Shown here piece by piece: positions 24,118 to 33,501 of a DNA stretch of 46,463 bases. The stretch's first letter is position 1. Each line of letters opens with the position of its first letter. The stretch spans positions 1 through 46,463 of the forward strand of contig NZ_RRYV01000011.1 in NCBI RefSeq assembly GCF_014861395.1, written 5' to 3'. A program made the translations under genes and the position numbers. The notes beneath the pieces were generated by a model that made no database searches, had not been told where the DNA came from, and was given only the letters and a program-made list of their open reading frames with translations. This stretch comes from Psychrobacter sp. FME13 (lineage in GTDB: Bacteria; Pseudomonadota; Gammaproteobacteria; Pseudomonadales; Moraxellaceae).

Positions 24118-25587
24118 CTATTTGTCACCTAATGCTGTTAATAGACGTTGATGGATTCCTTCAAAGCCACCATTAGACATAATGACAATCGCATCACCTG
24201 CTTGAGCATGCGTGCTGATATGTTCGATGATATCATCAGTGCTAGTCAGTACTTGCTGGTTGCTGATATTAGGATTGGTCACATTGGCTTGCTCGATGAC
24301 GTCTTTTAAGCCCCATTCTAGACCAGTAGGCTCATACCATAGCGTGTGATCAGCAAGGGCAGCAGATTCAGCTAGGCTGTCTTGGTGAATACCCATTTTC
24401 ATCGTGTTACTACGTGGCTCGATGATGGCCCAAATCCGTCTATCAGCCAGTTTCTTTTTGGCACCATCTAAAGTCGTGGTAATGGCAGTCGGATGGTGTG
24501 CAAAATCATCGAAAACTAAGATGTCATTCACATCACCGATTAACTCCATGCGACGTTTGATACCAGCAAATGCGGATAATGCCTCACAAGCCGTGGCAAT
24601 ACTAACACCAACATCATAAGCAGCTGCCACAGCAACTAGAGCGTTATTAACGTTATGGATGCCACTCATTGCCCAATTAACAGTGCCGATAGCGTCATTA
24701 TCTGCACCAAAGCTCACTTTAAATTGACTACCGTCTTCGCTAATAAGTTCAGCGTGCCAATCGCTATCATTTCCGAGGTTGTCAGCTGCGTTCTTGTCAA
24801 TCACTGACGTGCGCCAAACAGGCGTCCAAACTCCTTTTGCTAGAGTGTCCTCTAAACTGCTGGTAGCTGATGGCATGATGATTTGTCCAGTACTTGGAAT
24901 CATACGTATCATGTGATGAAACTGAGTCTGAATGGCATTGAGATCAGCGAAGATATCGGCATGATCAAATTCAAGGTTGTTTAAGATAGCTGTGCGCGGG
25001 CGATAATGAACGAATTTTGAACGCTTATCAAAAAAGGCAGAGTCGTATTCGTCCGCTTCAATGACGAAATATCCTCTCTTTGCGTTGTCATTGCTGCTTG
25101 CTTCTGCACCCAAATAGCTACTATGCGCGAAGACCTGCTGTAGGTGCTCGTCAGTGGTATCGACTAATGGTACACCACCAATCAAAAACCCAGTATCGAT
25201 ACCAGCATAGTGCAATATCCACGCAAGCATTGTCGTTGTCGTCGTCTTACCATGAGTACCAGCAACGGCTATCACGTGGCGAGATTGTAAGACTTGCTCT
25301 GATAAAAACTGTGGACCTGAGGTATAACGCAGTCCTGTGTCTAGCATATACTCAACCACATCCATACCGCGCTTCATCGCGTTACCAACGACGACCAAAT
25401 CTGGCGCTGGCTGTAAGTGTTCTATCAAATAACCCTCTTCGATAGTCACGCCTGCATTTTGGAGTTGGGTGGACATAGGGGGATAAACATTGGCATCGGA
25501 GCCAGTGACGGTATGTCCAAGCTCTCGCGCCAGTAGGGCTAGCGAGCCCATAAAAGTACCACAAATACCAAGAATATGAATATGCAT
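24118..25587 (-). CDS. mpl: UDP-N-acetylmuramate:L-alanyl-gamma-D-glutamyl-meso-diaminopimelate ligase
   Basis: 489 residues. MHIHILGICGTFMGSLALLAREL is the Mpl-type N-terminus, whose GTFMG distinguishes it from MurC (GxGMG). The ATP site is GTHGKTTTT (110 onward). FVIEADEYDSAFFDKRSKF and NLEFDHADIF are Mpl-specific motifs, and DDFAHHPTAI is the ligase-family C-terminal motif. It attaches recycled tripeptide to UDP-MurNAc in murein recycling. The frame stays open 32 codons upstream, but ATG 25587 begins the conserved strand and has GGAACG upstream. Confidence 0.95.
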   Translation of the reverse strand: MHIHILGICGTFMGSLALLARELGHTVTGSDANVYPPMSTQLQNAGVTIEEGYLIEHLQPAPDLVVVGNAMKRGMDVVEYMLDTGLRYTSGPQFLSEQVLQSRHVIAVAGTHGKTTTTTMLAWILHYAGIDTGFLIGGVPLVDTTDEHLQQVFAHSSYLGAEASSNDNAKRGYFVIEADEYDSAFFDKRSKFVHYRPRTAILNNLEFDHADIFADLNAIQTQFHHMIRMIPSTGQIIMPSATSSLEDTLAKGVWTPVWRTSVIDKNAADNLGNDSDWHAELISEDGSQFKVSFGADNDAIGTVNWAMSGIHNVNNALVAVAAAYDVGVSIATACEALSAFAGIKRRMELIGDVNDILVFDDFAHHPTAITTTLDGAKKKLADRRIWAIIEPRSNTMKMGIHQDSLAESAALADHTLWYEPTGLEWGLKDVIEQANVTNPNISNQQVLTSTDDIIEHISTHAQAGDAIVIMSNGGFEGIHQRLLTALGDK

Positions 25588-25799
25588 AGACGTTCCGTAC
25601 GAGCTTAAATTAAGAGAATAGAATAAAGCGTTATCTGTGAGTCTAGCCGCAATACATGGCTGCTCATGATAGAACCGACCCACATGATTATGGTCATGTT
25701 AACGACCTTTTGTCGCAGAAATAGCAAACGGTTGTCAAAATATCAACGCGGTGAACAGTCACTCATTGTAAAGTAAAGCCCATTAGATGACCAATAAAA

Positions 25800-25825
25800 A
25801 ACGCCTTAAAGGTAGGCGTTGTTTG
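25800..25825 (-). terminator. Terminator downstream of the NlpE-like gene
   Basis: AACGCCT (25800-25806) pairs with AGGCGTT (25814-25820); on the minus strand it is followed by TTTTATT. It lies about 70 bases past the NlpE-like stop. Confidence 0.7.
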
Positions 25826-25889
25826 CTACGGTACTTGGTGTCTTAGTTTTTTATCTGAGACTACTTATATCTAACTCGCTGTGTGTTTT

Positions 25890-26534
25890 TTATTTACGTG
25901 ACAAGGTATAGTCATTATTAGGGCTTTTGTCTTTGTTCATTAAGATAAGATGATTGTCTTGAATACGATACGTCTCAATATTTTTGTCTTCGTAGACAAT
26001 CGTAATATTATTATTATCTTGACGATAAATACCAGACTCAAAAAGTGGTGTATGCGGTGTGTCAGGGTTGTTATAAATACTGGTTTTTAGCACTGAACCA
26101 TCAGCAAATAGGTTTAGTGTGATATCGACACTGTCACAAGAAGTGCAAGGCACCATGCCTCCGTAGTCGCCCATTAGTGTGGCTTGTAGGATATTACTAT
26201 GTGTGTCATTGGTCGTTCGTGACCCAGAGGTAAGTGCCTCGTTTCTCGGCTGAGCTGCCGCAATCAATGACTGTCCTTCTACTGCTTCATTAGACTGGTC
26301 ATCAACACTAGATAAACGATCGTCATTATCTTGCAAGTTATTTTTGGCATTCTCTGAGTTAGAAGGTACGGTGCTATCAACAGGTGTGACTTGCGTTGCC
26401 AAGTCCTTATGATCATTGGGTTCAGCGTTGTCACAGCCAATAAGAACGACACAGATAGGGAGCGCTAGCAAAGACCGACCATAGCGTTTTATGACAGTCA
26501 ATGTGGTAGAGCCAATAGGCGCAAAGTACATCAT
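25890..26534 (-). CDS. NlpE-like lipoprotein (copper resistance/envelope sensing family N domain)
   Basis: The start is uncertain. From ATG 26534 the product has a signal with LLALPICVVLIGCDN, whose Cys after LIG is a lipobox. A disordered Ser/Asn/Asp-rich linker of about 90 residues follows. The C-terminal domain is LMGDYGGMVPCTSCDSVDITLNLFADGS ... GIYRQDNNNITI ... YRIQDNHLILMNKD. The GxYxGxxPCxxCxxxxxxLxLxxDG pattern is that of the NlpE N-terminal domain, which in E. coli senses surface contact and lipoprotein trafficking stress through Cpx. The CxxC pair is preserved. The longer open frame to 26600 would put an extra hydrophobic region before the signal and is less likely. No cpx genes are nearby. 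Confidence 0.75.
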   Translation of the reverse strand: MMYFAPIGSTTLTVIKRYGRSLLALPICVVLIGCDNAEPNDHKDLATQVTPVDSTVPSNSENAKNNLQDNDDRLSSVDDQSNEAVEGQSLIAAAQPRNEALTSGSRTTNDTHSNILQATLMGDYGGMVPCTSCDSVDITLNLFADGSVLKTSIYNNPDTPHTPLFESGIYRQDNNNITIVYEDKNIETYRIQDNHLILMNKDKSPNNDYTLSRK

Positions 26535-26990
26535 GGTCACACCAAAAAACAGTTTGTACATAGGGTTTTTAAAGATTGTCCATGCTATCGATAATGTCAT
26601 TTTATTGTCAAAAACGACAGATAATAGAAGGCATAAGTGTCAAAATCATTCAGTCTATAAGAGATAGCGCTGGTTACTTTAATTCTGTTGAATAATATTG
26701 GTCGTATTGATTAACCGAAACAGCAAATAAGCAGTGTCAAGATAGCAAAGATTGAGGATATCTCTGTAGAATTTTTGTTATGGCGGTTTTATACAAAAGA
26801 GGGGGTATAAGGTACTGGAGATTTGATGAATTAGAAAAGTTAGCTCGCAAGGACAGGACTATTTTTCGACCTTTTATAGTTAAAAATAAAGGCTTAGAAT
26901 GAACTAAACCTCTATTTTCAACATTGTACTACCCAAAAAATAGTCACTGTCACTGCCGTGGTGATATGTTTAACATATCATAACTGTTTA
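26535..26990. other. Intergenic region between NlpE-like gene and dsbB
   Basis: AT-rich and without a convincing gene; a 40-codon frame at 26780-26902 has no ribosome binding site. The only structure seen is a perfect inverted repeat at 26962-26980, just past the dsbB stop. Confidence 0.4.
26962..26980. promoter_or_regulatory. Perfect 19-bp palindrome just downstream of dsbB
   Basis: TGATATGTT and AACATATCA flank a single central T. The size and symmetry suit a regulator binding site, but it lies 10 bases after the dsbB stop and far (about 430 bases) from the NlpE-like start. It could also be a weak hairpin in the dsbB transcript end; no T run follows. Confidence 0.4.
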
Positions 26991-27518
26991 TTATCCAAGA
27001 CGGTTGCTGGTGCTTGGTCGAATGATATGTAACAGTATCAACACATGTACTAGCAATAGTACGCTAAACAAAATCAGAGACTGCTCAGGAATACTCAATC
27101 CTATGAATGTCCAGTCAACAGAAGCGCATTCGCCAGAACCTGCGAAAACTTCTTTGAACACTTGTAGAATTGGTAAGGTGTCTAGCCAATAATCGAGACC
27201 AGGACCGCAGGAAGGCACTTGATCGGCAGGTAAGTGCTGTAGCCATACATGACGCGCGGCTACTGCCGTAGACCAGCCTATTCCAGCCACACTACCAAGC
27301 CACAATAGCAGTCTGATTATTTTAGATTTTGGATTAAACAGTGCTGACATTAGGGCAAAAATACCCATAATAATCAAGCCAATACGTTGGAAAATACAAA
27401 GTGGACAAGGGGAAAACCCTAAATAGCGCTGTAAAAAGAACAGCGCAAAACTCATTCCTACTATGCTCATTATTACTAAAAATACTTGCAAGTTACGGTA
27501 AGTGGTTAGCTTTAGCAT
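26991..27518 (-). CDS. dsbB: Disulfide bond formation protein B
   Basis: 175 residues with four membrane helices. The first periplasmic loop has SPCPLCIFQR (Cys38, Cys41) and the second has VPSCGPGLDYW and GSGECASVDW (Cys104, Cys131), the four redox cysteines by which DsbB passes electrons from DsbA to ubiquinone. GxxPCPLCxxQR is the family signature. dsbA is not in the window. Together with the DsbC-like gene at 14534 it covers both oxidising and isomerising branches. 82 bases downstream of gshA on the same strand. Confidence 0.95.
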   Translation of the reverse strand: MLKLTTYRNLQVFLVIMSIVGMSFALFFLQRYLGFSPCPLCIFQRIGLIIMGIFALMSALFNPKSKIIRLLLWLGSVAGIGWSTAVAARHVWLQHLPADQVPSCGPGLDYWLDTLPILQVFKEVFAGSGECASVDWTFIGLSIPEQSLILFSVLLLVHVLILLHIIRPSTSNRLG

Positions 27519-27600
27519 CGGGCAGTTACTCTTATAAATTAGTCATCTACAGACATTAAATACTGATCAGAACATGGTTATAAATATCTAATTATCAAAA

Positions 27601-29184
27601 TTAGCGATATTGTTGCAAAAACTCCATAAAATCTTCTGTTTCTGCTTTTTCGATATCTGCTTGTTGGAGTATCGATTTTTCTGCCAGTACTTCGTATTTG
27701 GCTTGGGTATTTGGACTGAGCGTTTGCTGTAATAAAGACTTACGATGCTGCTGTGCTAAGGTGAAACCAAGCCGCCATAAGCTACCCAAACGCTGACTAT
27801 CAGAGTTTACTTGTGCAGAGATGGTTGCCTCAGAATGTCCAGCTTTACCTTGCATCAGGGCAACAGCAGTACGGTAGTCGTTGCCACCATAATGCGCGTC
27901 AAGTAGTGCAGCAAGTGGTTGCATGCGCTCTAGATGTGTCAGCATCCAGCTCTCAAGTAATTGCTCCTCACCATTATTGATAATATGTAGATTATCGCGA
28001 CGACCTTCGTTTACCACGCGCTCAAGATTAATCGCGAGTGTTTCTTCTTCTTCAGGTAGCAAGTCAGGTGAGTCGCTAAGTAGGCAGTAGAGCGCCATTA
28101 CTTCTAAGAAACAAGCACTAGATAAACGGATACCGACATCACTATAAGGATCCAAATCAATGGCGCGGAATTCAACGTAAGCGATACCACGACGCTCAAG
28201 CGCTTCAGTCGGTGTTTCGCCGCTCATTGCTATTTGTTTTGGTCGGATAGGGCTGTAGTATTCATTTTCTATTTGTAAGATATGGTTATTGATTTGAATA
28301 GGATTGCCATCCGCATCATCTAAGCCAAGCTTAGCAAAGCTTTCATGTGGTGTCTGAATCGCACGGCGTAGTCCAGCGACATATTCTGGCAAGTAGTTGT
28401 AACGAATATCGAGTTGCTCTTGCACGCTATTGGTATAACCAAGTTTACCCATACGCAGGCTGGTGGCAGCAGGTTTATAATAAGTAGAACTGTTCATCTG
28501 CTCTAAATCATGCTTACGATTGGCCAAAAAGCAAGGACAGACGCTTGGACTAGCACCCAATAAATACAGTACAAGACTGGTTAGTCGTTTGAAATTACGA
28601 ATAAGTCCCAAGTACTTTTCATTTTTAAACTCTGCCAACGTTTGGCTTTGCGCAGTAGGTGTTTTTGCTTGCCAGTCTTCAAACAGTCCGTCACCAAAAG
28701 ACAAGTTATAATGCAAACCTGCGATGGTTTGCATGCGGCGACCATAACGAATACCCAGACCACTACGATATAGCGTTTTAAGTTTGCCAGTGTTAGAGCT
28801 GCCATAATCGGCTAGTGGAATATCTTCATCATTTGAGGACAGCATACATGGCATAGACAATGGCCACATCAGCTCACCTTCTGGCATGGCTTGATACACC
28901 AGTACGTGCAGTTGACGCAACATGTTAAGGGTTTCTTTTGGAGAGGCTTTTGGATCGGTAATCAGCTCAAGTAGGCTTTCTGAATAATCTGTGGTGATAA
29001 AAGGGTGTGTAAGTTTTGATCCGAGTTTGGTCGGATGCGGTGTTTGAGCCAAGTAGCCATCAGGTTTGACACGCAGTCCTTCTTTTTCGATACCACGGAG
29101 CATGCCTGTTAAATGCTTGCTATCAAACCAGTTAGGAATTTCAAAGTTAACAAAGCTACTCACAAAATTAGTCATAATAGTCAT
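27601..29184 (-). CDS. gshA: Glutamate--cysteine ligase (proteobacterial type)
   Basis: 527 residues, close to E. coli GshA (518). LRGIEKEGLRV near residue 28 is the glutamate/metal-binding start; TDYSESLLELIT, GIRYGRRMQTIAGLHYNLSF and YVEFRAIDLDPYSDVGI are further conserved segments of this family. It makes gamma-glutamylcysteine, the first step of glutathione synthesis. Two ATGs (29184 and 29175) are possible; neither has a clear ribosome binding site. gshB is not seen. Confidence 0.95.
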   Translation of the reverse strand: MTIMTNFVSSFVNFEIPNWFDSKHLTGMLRGIEKEGLRVKPDGYLAQTPHPTKLGSKLTHPFITTDYSESLLELITDPKASPKETLNMLRQLHVLVYQAMPEGELMWPLSMPCMLSSNDEDIPLADYGSSNTGKLKTLYRSGLGIRYGRRMQTIAGLHYNLSFGDGLFEDWQAKTPTAQSQTLAEFKNEKYLGLIRNFKRLTSLVLYLLGASPSVCPCFLANRKHDLEQMNSSTYYKPAATSLRMGKLGYTNSVQEQLDIRYNYLPEYVAGLRRAIQTPHESFAKLGLDDADGNPIQINNHILQIENEYYSPIRPKQIAMSGETPTEALERRGIAYVEFRAIDLDPYSDVGIRLSSACFLEVMALYCLLSDSPDLLPEEEETLAINLERVVNEGRRDNLHIINNGEEQLLESWMLTHLERMQPLAALLDAHYGGNDYRTAVALMQGKAGHSEATISAQVNSDSQRLGSLWRLGFTLAQQHRKSLLQQTLSPNTQAKYEVLAEKSILQQADIEKAETEDFMEFLQQYR

Positions 29185-29518
29185 CTATTGTTATTCATTA
29201 TGGTGGTTCAAAACACGACTAGCGCTTGACCATAAAAGAGGTAGATATTGGGTTAAGAGTTTCGTCAGTTTAGCTCAAAGCAGCTTTTAAAACCACGGAT
29301 AGTTACAAATACGACAAGCTTTACAATGGCTTGTCTGCCTGAATATTAGAGGATATTTAGACCGTATTATTTGTAAGCAGTCTTTGATTAAAGCCCTCTG
29401 CAAATAAAAAAATATCTACCTAGCAGATAGAGGTTTTTGATATACAGCGTTCAGTTATTGAGCATCGCTGTAGCCAACAACTTGGGTATTTAGATCAAGA
29501 GTTATGTGTGCGGTTAAC
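29185..29518. other. Intergenic region between erpA and gshA
   Basis: About 330 bases, AT-rich. A weak inverted repeat near 29420-29432 followed on the minus strand by a T run could end erpA transcription. Nothing else recognised. Confidence 0.35.
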
Positions 29519-29899
29519 TCAAATAGAAAAGGATGAACCACAGCCACAAGTGGTGGTAGCATTTGGGTTGGTCACGACAAAGCGCGCACCTTCTAAGCCT
29601 TCGGTATAATCAACGGTAGAGCCCTGTAGGTATTGATAGCTAAGTGAGTCGACGACTAAGGTCACATCCCCATTGTCAAAGTTGGCATCGTCTTCATTTA
29701 GCTCATTGGCAAAGTTAAAGCCATAAGAAAAACCTGAACAGCCACCGCCAGTGACATAGACACGCAGCATAAGGTTGTTATCACCTTCTTCTTCACGTAA
29801 GCGACGTACTTTTTGTGCAGCACTGTCAGTTAGGCTTAATACGGTTGGATCTACTGGTTGGCTGGCGCTTGGACTAAATTGATTGGCTGATTCGTTCAT
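29519..29899 (-). CDS. erpA: Iron-sulfur cluster insertion protein ErpA
   Basis: 126 residues from ATG 29899, which has GAGG five bases upstream (an ATG 8 codons earlier lacks one). A-type carrier fold: [17 protein letters not shown], then [14 protein letters not shown] with the first cluster Cys, and the C-terminal [11 protein letters not shown] with the other two. ErpA rather than IscA/SufA is suggested by the isolated location, the GFNFANE segment and the N-terminal extension. It delivers [Fe-S] clusters to apoproteins. Monocistronic. Confidence 0.92.
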   Translation of the reverse strand: MNESANQFSPSASQPVDPTVLSLTDSAAQKVRRLREEEGDNNLMLRVYVTGGGCSGFSYGFNFANELNEDDANFDNGDVTLVVDSLSYQYLQGSTVDYTEGLEGARFVVTNPNATTTCGCGSSFSI

Positions 29900-30324
29900 A
29901 TCTACCTCAGTTGCTAGGATCAAATGCTATCGTCGTCCTGTTTGGGTTTGCAATTAAATGGTTGCAAATAAAGATACGTACGGCGTTTGATTCAATTGGG
30001 TGCTGTCATTATGGCAAGGCTGTTAACACATTATAAATACAATATTGGTGCCGTCAAAATGGTTGAGCATATAGTTGGTACTTACTTTATAGCAGTATAT
30101 CATAATGGGGATAGTGATTCGTTTGTCAAGAGTGATGTCACTCACTGAATTTAATGCATCAGAATTGGCTTTTAATGAATGAATAAATACTTAGTTTTGA
30201 AATAGTTATTTAATTGTTTGCCTATGGAGCAAGCGTTTGAAATAATAGCCGGCAGTTAACATGCCAGATGTGTGTTTTTCTTATTGCCTTATATTTTATA
30301 TTACTGTTGAGATGAAGAAATTAT
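29900..30324. other. Intergenic region between divergent erpA and the ABC-F gene
   Basis: About 425 bases with no gene. It must hold both promoters. A 7-bp inverted repeat TTTGCAA/TTGCAAA (29947-29953 and 29962-29968) close to the erpA start is the only structure noticed. No clear IscR-type site could be identified by eye. Confidence 0.35.
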
Positions 30325-32346
30325 ATGATCGAATTTAAAGACGTTGGTGTTCGCCGTGATGGTCGTGAATTGTTTGCCGGTGCAAGCTTTCAGCTACATC
30401 CGGGTCACAAAGTTGGCTTAACAGGCAATAATGGCACTGGCAAATCCACCTTGTTTGCTTTATTACTGACGCAAATGGGTACGGGCGATACCGAAGTCAC
30501 TCTTGATAGGGGCGAAGTAAGTATTCCTGATAGCTGGCATGTGGCACACATGGCACAGGAAGTGGGCGCAACCAAGCAGACAGCGGTTGACTATGTATTA
30601 AGTGGCGATGAACAGTGGTATGAGATTAATGCCGCGTTAAATGATTTGAGCAGTGTCAGTGATGAGCAGATTGGCATATTGCATCAGCAATTTGATGAAA
30701 TTGATGGCTATCGCACACCGACCAAAGCCGCTCAAATTATGGCGGGACTGGGTTTTAATACTAGCCAGCATGAGCTACCAGTAGAAGGTTTCTCAGGTGG
30801 CTGGCGCATGCGTCTAAACCTTGCCAAAACATTGATGAGCCGCGCTGATTTAATGTTACTTGATGAGCCAACCAACCATTTGGATTTGGATGCGATTCTT
30901 TGGCTAGAGACTTGGATCAATGCATATATGGGTCTGGTGATTGTCATCTCGCATGATCAGGCATTCTTGGATGCGACGGTTGGTCATATCCTTCATGTAG
31001 AACAACAAAAAATCACGCTCTACACAGGTAACTACCAGCAGTTCATTCGTACGCGTCATGAGCGTATGGCACAGCAGCAGCAAGCGTTTGAGAAGCAAGA
31101 AGCGACTAAGGCACATTTGGATGACTTTATTCGTCGTTTCCGTGCGAAAGCCAGTAAGGCCAAGCAAGCTCAGAGTCGTATTAAGCAGCTTGAGCGTATG
31201 GCGGAGCTGTCACCAATGATGGCAGAAAACCCTTTCTCCTTCCGTTTTTATGAGCCAGCAAATATGAGCTCACCGCTGATTGAGCTGACGAAAGCAGACA
31301 TTGGTTATAGCGACGTACCACTGCTGCACAATGCCAATGTGCAGGTGACTCCCGATACGCGTCTGGGTTTACTCGGTATGAATGGTGCAGGTAAATCAAC
31401 ACTGATTAAGGCATTGGTTGGCGAGCTTGGCATATTAACAGGCACGTATCGAGTATCTGATACGCTGAAATTAGGCTATTTTAACCAGCATCAAATGGAC
31501 ATCTTAGACGCAAAGGCCACACCGATAGAGATGATGCGTCGCCTAGCGGGTAAGACTTCGGATGCGATACTACGTTCATTTTTGGGCAGTTTTGATTTCC
31601 GTGGTGATCGTATTGATACCCCTAGTGAGCTGTTTTCTGGTGGTGAGCGTGCGCGTTTGACATTGGCCTTGATTGTTTGGCAGCGCCCAAACGTTCTCGT
31701 GCTTGATGAGCCAACCAACCATTTAGACTTACAAATGCGTCAAGCATTGACCATCGCACTACAAGGTTTTGAAGGCGCAGTGGTATTGGTCTCGCATGAT
31801 CGTGAACTGATTGCTAACGTTTGTGATGAGCTGTACTTGGTACATGACGGTATTATCGAAGAGTTTGATGGTGATATCGGAGACTATGGTAAATGGCTCG
31901 CCGAAAAGCGTAAGCAGGAAAACGCACAAGATAAAAACACAGGTAAGAAAAAAAGTAAAAAAGAGAGTAAAAGGTTTGTTTCACGTGAAACAACTGATAG
32001 TCAAGTAGGCAATAAAGCGTCTACTGCACCATCAAAGAATAAAAATGCTGAGCCTGCACTTAGCAAAGATGCCCAGCGTAAACAGGCTGCTGAACAACGC
32101 AAGCTAACCGCTCCGATACGCCGTGATATTGAGAGTACAGAAAAATCATTGGCTAAAATTGATAAGCAGCTAGCGGTACTTGAAGAAAAGTTGGCGGATA
32201 CAACATTGTATGAAGAAAGCCGGAAGTCAGATTTGCTTGTTCTGCTCAATGAGCAAACAGCACTACAACAGCAACATAGTGATAATGAAGAAAAATTATT
32301 ATTATCGATGACGACGTTAGAGGAAATGGAAGCTGGCCTTGAGTAG
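30325..32346 (+). CDS. ABC-F family ATP-binding protein (YheS-like)
   Basis: 673 residues. Two ABC domains: Walker A GLTGNNGTGKST (31-42) and GLLGMNGAGKST; signatures VEGFSGGWRMRLNLAK and ELFSGGERARLTLA; Walker B LMLLDEPTNHLDL and VLVLDEPTNHLDL; switch His in VISHDQAFL and VSHDREL. Between them is the P-site tRNA-interaction linker, with basic helices (DDFIRRFRAKASKAKQAQ). The Lys-rich C-terminal tail ends in a coiled coil. No membrane segments, so it is a translation factor of the ABC-F type rather than a transporter. The layout is closest to YheS. A perfect parS palindrome is read as part of the tail (FVSRET). Confidence 0.93.
   Translation: MIEFKDVGVRRDGRELFAGASFQLHPGHKVGLTGNNGTGKSTLFALLLTQMGTGDTEVTLDRGEVSIPDSWHVAHMAQEVGATKQTAVDYVLSGDEQWYEINAALNDLSSVSDEQIGILHQQFDEIDGYRTPTKAAQIMAGLGFNTSQHELPVEGFSGGWRMRLNLAKTLMSRADLMLLDEPTNHLDLDAILWLETWINAYMGLVIVISHDQAFLDATVGHILHVEQQKITLYTGNYQQFIRTRHERMAQQQQAFEKQEATKAHLDDFIRRFRAKASKAKQAQSRIKQLERMAELSPMMAENPFSFRFYEPANMSSPLIELTKADIGYSDVPLLHNANVQVTPDTRLGLLGMNGAGKSTLIKALVGELGILTGTYRVSDTLKLGYFNQHQMDILDAKATPIEMMRRLAGKTSDAILRSFLGSFDFRGDRIDTPSELFSGGERARLTLALIVWQRPNVLVLDEPTNHLDLQMRQALTIALQGFEGAVVLVSHDRELIANVCDELYLVHDGIIEEFDGDIGDYGKWLAEKRKQENAQDKNTGKKKSKKESKRFVSRETTDSQVGNKASTAPSKNKNAEPALSKDAQRKQAAEQRKLTAPIRRDIESTEKSLAKIDKQLAVLEEKLADTTLYEESRKSDLLVLLNEQTALQQQHSDNEEKLLLSMTTLEEMEAGLE
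31977..31992. other. parS centromere-like site 2 (ParB binding site), perfect palindrome
   Basis: TGTTTCACGTGAAACA, extended by one more pair to the 18-bp palindrome TTGTTTCACGTGAAACAA (31976-31993). This is the fully symmetric chromosomal parS sequence. It is placed in the poorly constrained C-terminal linker of the ABC-F gene. Confidence 0.93.
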
Positions 32347-32417
32347 ATGATGTGGCTTAGTAGATATTGTTTGTTAAGCTATTTTTAGCTGATAACGATA
32401 TTTGTAAAGGTAGTTAT

Positions 32418-32449
32418 AAAAAAGGGAGGGCAATCGCCCTCCCTTTTTA
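32418..32449. terminator. Bidirectional terminator between the ABC-F and RlpA-like genes
   Basis: A GC-rich stem GGGAGGGC/GCCCTCCC (32424-32431 with 32436-32443), loop AATC, bordered by an A run on the left and TTTTT on the right; suits two convergent genes. Confidence 0.9.
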
Positions 32450-32454
32450 TTACA

Positions 32455-32817
32455 TTATTCCTTACGGTACTTACCATCACCATAAGATAATATTTCCATT
32501 GTCGTTGTACACAACTGACAGTTTATTTGACCAGCAGCGGCTTTTGATAAATCAAGAATACGACCTCGAATAAAAGGCCCTCTATCTGTAATTTTTACAA
32601 TAACACTCTGCTTTGTCTTTTGGTTAGTTACTTGGACTTTGGTGCCGAACGGTAACGTGCGATGTGCAGCAGTTAATGAGTTCATGTCGAAGATACTGCC
32701 ACTAGCGGTACGTTTACCGTGAAATTTGCTGCCGTAATAACTGGTATTGCCAGCAAAAACAGTGGTACTAAGTAGTAGTGACAAAGTGATAACCAAAGAC
32801 CTGATTAAATAAGACAT
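32455..32817 (-). CDS. RlpA-like double-psi beta-barrel periplasmic protein
   Basis: 120 residues. Signal peptide MSYLIRSLVITLSLLLSTTVFA then the RlpA/DPBB domain: TSYYGSKFHGKRTASG, LTAAHRTLPFGTKVQVTN, IVKITDRGPFIRGRILDLSKAA. In RlpA proteins these residues form a lytic transglycosylase active site (the Glu/Asp of GxxTASGxxF/Y and the D in TDRGPF), but the family Glu usually found near TASGE is Ser here (TASGSIF), so activity is uncertain. No SPOR domain and no lipobox. It is a short stand-alone version, 120 residues against about 360 in E. coli RlpA. Confidence 0.85.
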   Translation of the reverse strand: MSYLIRSLVITLSLLLSTTVFAGNTSYYGSKFHGKRTASGSIFDMNSLTAAHRTLPFGTKVQVTNQKTKQSVIVKITDRGPFIRGRILDLSKAAAGQINCQLCTTTMEILSYGDGKYRKE

Positions 32818-32988
32818 TTAATACCTTTAAGCAATTTATAAAATAGACAGGTACTCTTGCCTATGTTATCCGTACTCCCTATGAGTATGAATAATATAGA
32901 TATTTTACAATAAATAGCTTGCCACGTCCTTACCATTTTGTAAAAAACCACGAGTTCAGTCTATTTTATAATATGTTTCAGGTTATAG

Positions 32989-33501
32989 TCAGCTCAAAAT
33001 AAAATTGTTATGGTTAGGGCAAACATCATAAAACAATTTGGATAAGTCGTTTTCCATCCAGCCTTGGCGTAGAAACTTCACTTGTGCCCATTTCTTTTCA
33101 ATAGGGTTCAAGTCTGGGCTGTACGGCGGCAACCAAAGAATACGATGACCATGTCTGTTGAGTAGCTTTTGGATACGTCTACTTTTATGAAACCGAGCGT
33201 TATCCATGACAATCACACATTTGGTTTTAAGACTTGGGATGAGGGTTTGTTTGCACCAGTTGTAGAATATGCTGCTGTTGATGTTGTACTTAAAGTAATC
33301 AAGTGCAAACAGCATCTTCTCATAAAGAGCAGCAATGACATTGGTTCGCTTTTTACCTTGCCAGTTGTAGCGATCAATACAAGGCTTACCAATAGGCGCG
33401 TAACCATGAGAACGAATGGTTTCAGCCTCAAAGCCGCTTTCGTCCATATAAACGATGGGATAGCTTTGCTGCCTAAAGCTATCAAGCTTTCCCTGATACA
33501 C
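32989..33501 (-). CDS. IS630-family transposase, catalytic DDE part (OrfB)
   Basis: The frame holds the DDE catalytic core: MDESG (Asp20), VIVMDNARFH (Asp100) and DLNPIEKKWAQ (Glu135), counted from the GTG at 33501, giving the D-x34-E spacing of the family. The open frame continues upstream of 33501 to the A8 tract, reading KKTLEHPKACPIKRAVYQGKL in the family's expected order. It is therefore probably translated only as the fusion from OrfA and not from the GTG. Confidence 0.88.
   Translation of the reverse strand: MYQGKLDSFRQQSYPIVYMDESGFEAETIRSHGYAPIGKPCIDRYNWQGKKRTNVIAALYEKMLFALDYFKYNINSSIFYNWCKQTLIPSLKTKCVIVMDNARFHKSRRIQKLLNRHGHRILWLPPYSPDLNPIEKKWAQVKFLRQGWMENDLSKLFYDVCPNHNNFILS

Noticed and set aside
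26780-26902. 40-codon frame MAVLYKRGG... between the NlpE-like gene and dsbB
   Set aside because: No ribosome binding site, no recognisable similarity, and length expected by chance in an AT-rich gap.
33482-33501. Independent translation of IS630 OrfB from GTG 33501
   Set aside because: The homologous frame extends upstream of the GTG to the A8 tract, so a fusion product is more likely.
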